Shown: positions 60,079 through 64,000 of the stretch, in pieces | Position numbering within the stretch: position 1 is the stretch's first letter | Layout of the letters: every line of letters begins with the position of its first letter | NCBI GenBank assembly: GCA_023101885.1 | Contig: JALPQD010000247.1 | Coordinates: 2,698,230-2,762,229, forward strand | From: Typhlomys cinereus | Lineage: Eukaryota > Chordata > Mammalia > Rodentia > Platacanthomyidae | Direction: 5' to 3' | Length of the DNA: 64,000 nucleotides | Notes under the pieces: model-generated | Database searches by the model: none | Seen by the model: only the letters and a program-made list of their open reading frames with translations | Told to the model about the DNA's origin: nothing | Made by a program: the position numbers and the translations under genes

Positions 60079-61229
60079 AGCAATGTAAGATCCTGGTAAC
60101 GGGTGTGGGCCCTGTCACAGAGTGGTAATTGGCAATGTTTTGATTGCAGGAACACCAGCCAGCCGGCCAGGTCCCCAGAAGTCACACGGATTCCGCGTGG
60201 CCACGCGCCCTCCAAGCCTCCACAACTACGTGTATGTATAATCAACCGGTTCAAAGCTCCTGTAGCAGGAGGCTGTGCTTTGTTGTAAAACAAAACTGAG
60301 ATGAAATAAGCAGCGTCCTTTCAAATCTCCTCTGAGAGTTCGGTATTTGAGGCACATCCTGTGATGTACCTTCTCTCTGACCTCAAACACTTTGATTCTT
60401 TTTTTCAAGCTCACATAAAAGAGAAAGAGCTCTCCGATTGGTCTACTGTACCAAAAGCCCCAACTGCATCTGAATTCTTTCCTAGCGCAGAGAATTAGTT
60501 GTTATTCCAGATCGTGAGGAACCGGAGATGAAGGACCATTACATTAGAGAGGCCCGGCCCTCTGGGAAGTTGGACCGTCTCGCTCCTTACTTAAAAATAG
60601 ATGAGTTCCCACTGCTCCCCAAGGCTTTGAAGGGTCCACTTAGATATTGTAAGCTCCATCCTGACATCCTTTTCTCCCATTCACAATACACTTGCAGGTT
60701 TGGAGAATATGACTTGTCTGGAAGGCCTGAAACAAATGCTTCAATTTTCCATTCTCCAAATGAAAATCAATGGCAACAGAGAGGTAAAATCGATGTTCCA
60801 CACTCTGTAAGGAAGCCCCCGCCCCCACCTTGCTCTCCCGCCTCACAGAACAATAAATCAGAACCAGACATCCCCAGCAATAGAGAAGCTCTGAGAGCAG
60901 AGCCCTCTTCAGGCCCTGGGGAATCCTATCACCCTGTCTCCTTGACAATATTTTCCTAAAGAATATCCTACTGAATGTGTTTTTAAGCCAAGGTCAGGAA
61001 TAAGCACATATTGTTACAGTACAAATCCTTCGGCTACAAACAGACATTTTCCAGTGGGAACTCATGCATCCAAAACCAGAGTTTGACTTCACTGTTGATT
61101 GACTTTATTATCAAGCCTAACAGAATACTCAGCCCTTCACCACTGCATTCATTCGTCTCTTGCCTGGCAGTTGTTGACCGACTTTCTGTCACCATGGGAG
61201 TCTGCGTCCTTTAACTCCACAGAAATGAA
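60079..61229. other. Repeat-poor block with above-average CpG, possible regulatory or conserved element
   Basis: No known repeat. 60150-60260 and 60480-60600 contain more CpGs than the AT-rich surroundings (for example gattccgcgtggccacgcgc). Two overlapping open frames cross it (60528-60959 plus, 60640-60948 minus), but neither has a domain or splice signal that I can defend. Confidence 0.35.
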
Positions 61230-61455
61230 AGCCATACACTATGCATATTTTTGAGTCTGCATTTCTTGTTATTCAATTATTACCAGATTTATCTGTATTG
61301 TTGACTGTATTAGTAATTGTGTTGTATTTATAGTTAGGTAGCATTGGTTGTAATGGAGATGCCACAATTTATTGATCAACTCACACTAGGTTCTCAGTTT
61401 TACAATGATAAATGAAGTTGACATGCACATACATGAGCACATGTTTTCTGTATAG
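61230..61455 (-). repeat. Old L1 LINE, left part
   Basis: 'gatgccacaatttattgatc', 'aactcacactaggttctcag', 'acatgcacatacatgagcac' and 'atgttttctgtatagg' resemble antisense L1M sequence ('ccacagtttatttatccactcac'). It is split by a SINE and continues after 61640. Confidence 0.5.
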
Positions 61456-61459
61456 GTTT

Positions 61460-61640
61460 TATTTTTTAAATGTTTTATTTATTATTCATTTGAGGGGGGT
61501 TATCTACATACAGGCCATAGTAGAGGGTAGAAGTCAAAGGACAACTTTGAGAAGTCAGTTCTCTCCTTCTACAACATAGGATTCTCATCTGGAGTGGGTG
61601 CCTTACCTACAGAGCTATCTGACCATATCTTCACTATATA
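61460..61640 (-). repeat. B3-like SINE inserted in the old L1
   Basis: (T/A)-rich tail, then 'gtagaagtcaaaggacaact', 'ttgagaagtcagttctctcc', 'ttctacaacataggattctc', 'gtgccttacctacagagcta', 'tctgacca'. These are antisense B3/B4-type landmarks ending at the tRNA-like head. Confidence 0.65.
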
Positions 61641-61870
61641 TTTCAAAATCAAATCTTCTGGGATGCATGTTACAGTGTAACTTGCCATTTCTGTTTTGCA
61701 AGAGTGTCTGGAGATGACTAGAAACCGTTAGTTTTTAGAAAAATCTCAGGCTTTGCACCTATCCTTGTTTTTTGTTTTATAGTAAAGAAGTCTTTATCAA
61801 ACCTCAGATTATTGCCTTTATGCTTTCTCTTAGATTTTTATAGTCATCCTTAGCATGTGCAGCTCTGGAC
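61641..61870 (-). repeat. Old L1 LINE, right part
   Basis: 'aaagaagtctttatcaaacc', 'attgcctttatgctttctct' and 'agatttttatagtcatcc' match the antisense L1 block '...aaatctttgcc...attttcttctagaagttttatag'. Confidence 0.5.
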
Positions 61871-61980
61871 TCAAATGAATTTTTATGCAGTATGGTAAAT
61901 AATCATTAAATATTTAAACATAGTTTGCAATACCATAAAAATACTAATTCAGAAATATGAACCCAATTCGTCCGTAGTTC

Positions 61981-62057
61981 TACACACACAAAGACACACA
62001 CACACACACACACACACACATGCATGCGCATGTGCACATACATACGCACACATGCAC
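61981..62057. repeat. (CA)n with alternating CATGCATGCGCATGTGC extension
   Basis: CA-rich array followed by a mixed alternating purine-pyrimidine stretch. It probably belongs to a decayed SINE tail, since 'gaataaataataaaa' follows. Confidence 0.9.
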
Positions 62058-62204
62058 GATTGAATAAATAATAAAAAAAGAAATATCAACCCAAAATTTT
62101 ATGTAGTCTACAAGCTTTGACAAAAACTAATCAATGAGAAAATCCTACAATTAAAGAAAGAATAGACAAAGATATATTTAAATATTTTAATTACTATTTT
62201 AAAA

Positions 62205-62375
62205 TATTTTATTTATGTATTTAATGGGGATATGCCATAGAATACATGTGGAAGCCAGAGGGAAGCATTTAGAATTAGTTCTCCCCTTTCCACTATGTGG
62301 TTTCCAGAGATCAAACTTAGGTCACCAGAGTTTATGTATAAGAGTCATTATCTATTAAACCATCTTGCCAACTCT
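62205..62375 (-). repeat. B3-like SINE
   Basis: AT-rich tail, 'acatgtggaagccagaggga', 'gaattagttctcccctttcc', 'actatgtggtttccagagat', 'caaacttaggtcaccagag', 'ctattaaaccatcttgcca': antisense B3 order, like 61460-61640. Confidence 0.65.
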
Positions 62376-62482
62376 TAAATTACTACTTTAGATAATATAG
62401 CCATTGTCTATTTCTCATTTCTGTTTACTTCTCTAATTTTCATGTTATTTTGTAATTAGCACCAACTAAAGATAGATTCAGG

Positions 62483-62725
62483 GCTGGAAGATGTCTCTTT
62501 GAGTGAAAGTGCTTGCAGAGTCAGTCAGACAGGCCTGAGTTTGATTGTTGGAACTCAAAGTTAGAAGGAGAGAACCGAATAATGAAAGTCGTTCTCTGAA
62601 ACACACACAGTCTTGCTCTCTCTCTCTCTCTCTCTTTCCTTTCTCTTCTCCTTCTCTCCTCTCTCACACACACATGTGCGTGCACATACACACACACATG
62701 CACACACAAATATTTTTTAAAAAAT
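62483..62725 (+). repeat. B3/B4-type SINE with (CT)n in its tail
   Basis: 'agggctggaagatgtctctt', 'gtgaaagtgcttgcagagtc', 'aggcctgagtttgattgttg', 'gaactcaaagttagaaggag', 'gagaaccgaata', then a (ct)n block at about 62612-62634 and CA-rich end. Confidence 0.65.
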
Positions 62726-62756
62726 TGTAAAACTAAATTAGATAGATTAGACTTTT

Positions 62757-63043
62757 TTTAAAGTTTTTTTTTATTCAATTGGGTGTGTGTGCGTGTGTGT
62801 ATGTATGTGTGTGTGTATGTGTGTGTGTGTGAAGAACCACGGGCGAATTCGGGAACCACCATGGATGCCTCCACCTCCTCCTTGTTTACTCTACTCCAGG
62901 ATTCACAGGCTCCGCCCTACCAGGACCAGAAATGAAGGCTGCCCCCGCTTCTACCTGGCGTCTATACATGGGGTCTAGGATCCGAACTCAGTACCTTCTG
63001 CCTGCAAGGCAGAGGCTTAACCCCTGAGCCACCTCTCCAGCCC
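62757..63043 (-). repeat. Family S SINE, youngest-looking copy, with 16-bp target-site duplication
   Basis: On the minus strand: head gggctggagaggtggctcag, 'gggttaagcctctgccttgc', 'aggtactgagttcggatcct', 'gcgtctatacatg' region (antisense), 'ggcggagcctgtgaatcctg', (CA)n and A-rich tail. It is flanked by the exact direct repeat GATAGATTAGACTTTT at 62741-62756 and 63044-63059. An intact head and perfect duplication mark a recent insertion. Confidence 0.92.
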
Positions 63044-63059
63044 GATAGATTAGACTTTT

Positions 63060-64000
63060 AAAAAGTCATTGACACTATAGGTTGTTTTCCTTTCTCCTTG
63101 GTACATAATGATCCCTGTAGTCAGTAAACAGTGAACACACTTGAACAACTTGAATCCACCTCCTTCCACACCCATCAATATTTCTTAAGAGCAGGAAGAC
63201 ATCAAACAAAGATTTTCTTAAAGAACTCTCCAAAAAGAAGACGAATTTAGCAGAAGTCTCTAGACAAAACCAAATGGAAACCCAAATTCAAATATTGGCA
63301 TCATCCATGAGGAAGATTCCAGCAGAAAGAGGCCTGTATGCCTTCTCACTACCCCATCAAAATAGTTTGGATAACCCTGAAAAGCTGGGATCACCACAGC
63401 TTCATCATCCACTCAAACCTCCATAAGCAAGGTGAGCTAGGGGCATTCTCTGACTGACTCACTCCTTATCCTTCTGCCTGAGCTGCTTGCAAAGTCTGTG
63501 GATGTCTGGGGCCTCTGGTGGGCAAAGCTACCCAGCTGCCTCTAGGTCTGTGAGTTTTCCCCACTGTCTAGAAGCAAGATTTGCCCCTTGAGCTGTGTGG
63601 AGACCAGTTGGGCTGGCGATACCATCTATGGATATTTTGTAGAAAGCAAGATTACTCTCTTGATTGATGAATAAATAGAGTTGTCATCATGCTCTTTCTT
63701 CTCTCAGGAACCCCTGAAGTATAGTGTGGAAGGGCAAATGTTTTGTCTGGAAAAACATCCAAATCCTTCTAAAAGTTTTACAATCAGCTGATATTGAGGG
63801 TTGAGGAATCCTACTTCTCTGAGAGGGATTAGTGAAGACTAGACCCATAACCACAATGACCTCCATCTGTTGTGCCAGGCCTCTCAGTAAACCCTGTGAA
63901 GAAGTGAGCATGCTATCCCAGTCGGATGAATCCCGGCACTCTTTGTCCACTAAATGAACAGGCCCTATTATCAGAAACATGGTCATTTTCTTAGTCTTTC
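63060..64000. other. Unrecognised intronic sequence
   Basis: No gene or confident repeat to the window end. Confidence 0.4.

Larger units (their letters stand above)
41229..64000 (-). other. Spock1: Spock1 intron upstream of the exon (partial)
   Basis: All sequence above the exon is inferred to be intron, because the exon is internal (acceptor and donor both present) and the human gene is known to have very long introns. I looked for the upstream exon encoding the segment that ends HLLPR on the minus strand and did not see it. A second gene on the plus strand cannot be excluded, but no plus-strand coding exon was recognised. Confidence 0.8.

Noticed and set aside
1..64000. A novel multi-gene or defence-type system
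   Set aside because: The window is rodent intron with one exon; nothing resembles an operon or gene cluster.

Overview
This is vertebrate nuclear DNA, almost certainly from a myomorph rodent. The evidence is B1-, B4-, B3- and ID-like SINEs, rodent-type L1 3' ends, MaLR-type LTRs, ancient MIR and L2 remnants, and many CA, GA, GATA and GGAA microsatellites. The commonest young-looking SINE is a tRNA-headed, B2/B4-related element. It does not read like the textbook mouse or rat B2, so the species is probably not Mus or Rattus. I could not fix the species.

I recognise one protein-coding exon with confidence, on the minus strand at 41102-41228. It encodes 42 complete codons of testican-1 (Spock1), covering the linker before the Kazal-like domain and the first half of that domain. 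A matching branch point, polypyrimidine tract, acceptor and donor surround it. The rest of the window is therefore best read as intron of Spock1: about 23 kb of the upstream intron (coordinates above the exon) and 41 kb of the downstream intron (coordinates below it). I saw no second Spock1 exon, but a hand scan can miss short ones.

Layout. 1-17 kb holds unique intron, a pentanucleotide and a GGAA microsatellite, B4-like SINEs, L2/MIR remnants and two copies of an unclassified repeat (called R1 here). 17-20 kb holds L2 remnants around an LTR-like segment that lies inside a perfect 43-bp inverted repeat. 22-26 kb holds a MIR and a three-layer nest: a MaLR LTR inside a MaLR LTR inside an old L1. 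27-32 kb holds rodent L1 3' ends, ID-like SINEs and a young SINE with target-site duplication. 35-38 kb holds R1 and more SINEs. 38.8-42 kb holds a G-rich tract, a telomere-like minisatellite and the Spock1 exon. 44-58 kb holds SINEs, L2, B1, two MaLR LTRs and another R1. 61-63 kb holds an old L1 interrupted by a B3-like SINE, then the youngest SINE of the window, with a 16-bp target-site duplication.

No bacterial operon, phage, CRISPR array or novel multi-gene system is present. Repeat-family names rest on remembered consensus features and on internal comparison of copies, not on a database search.
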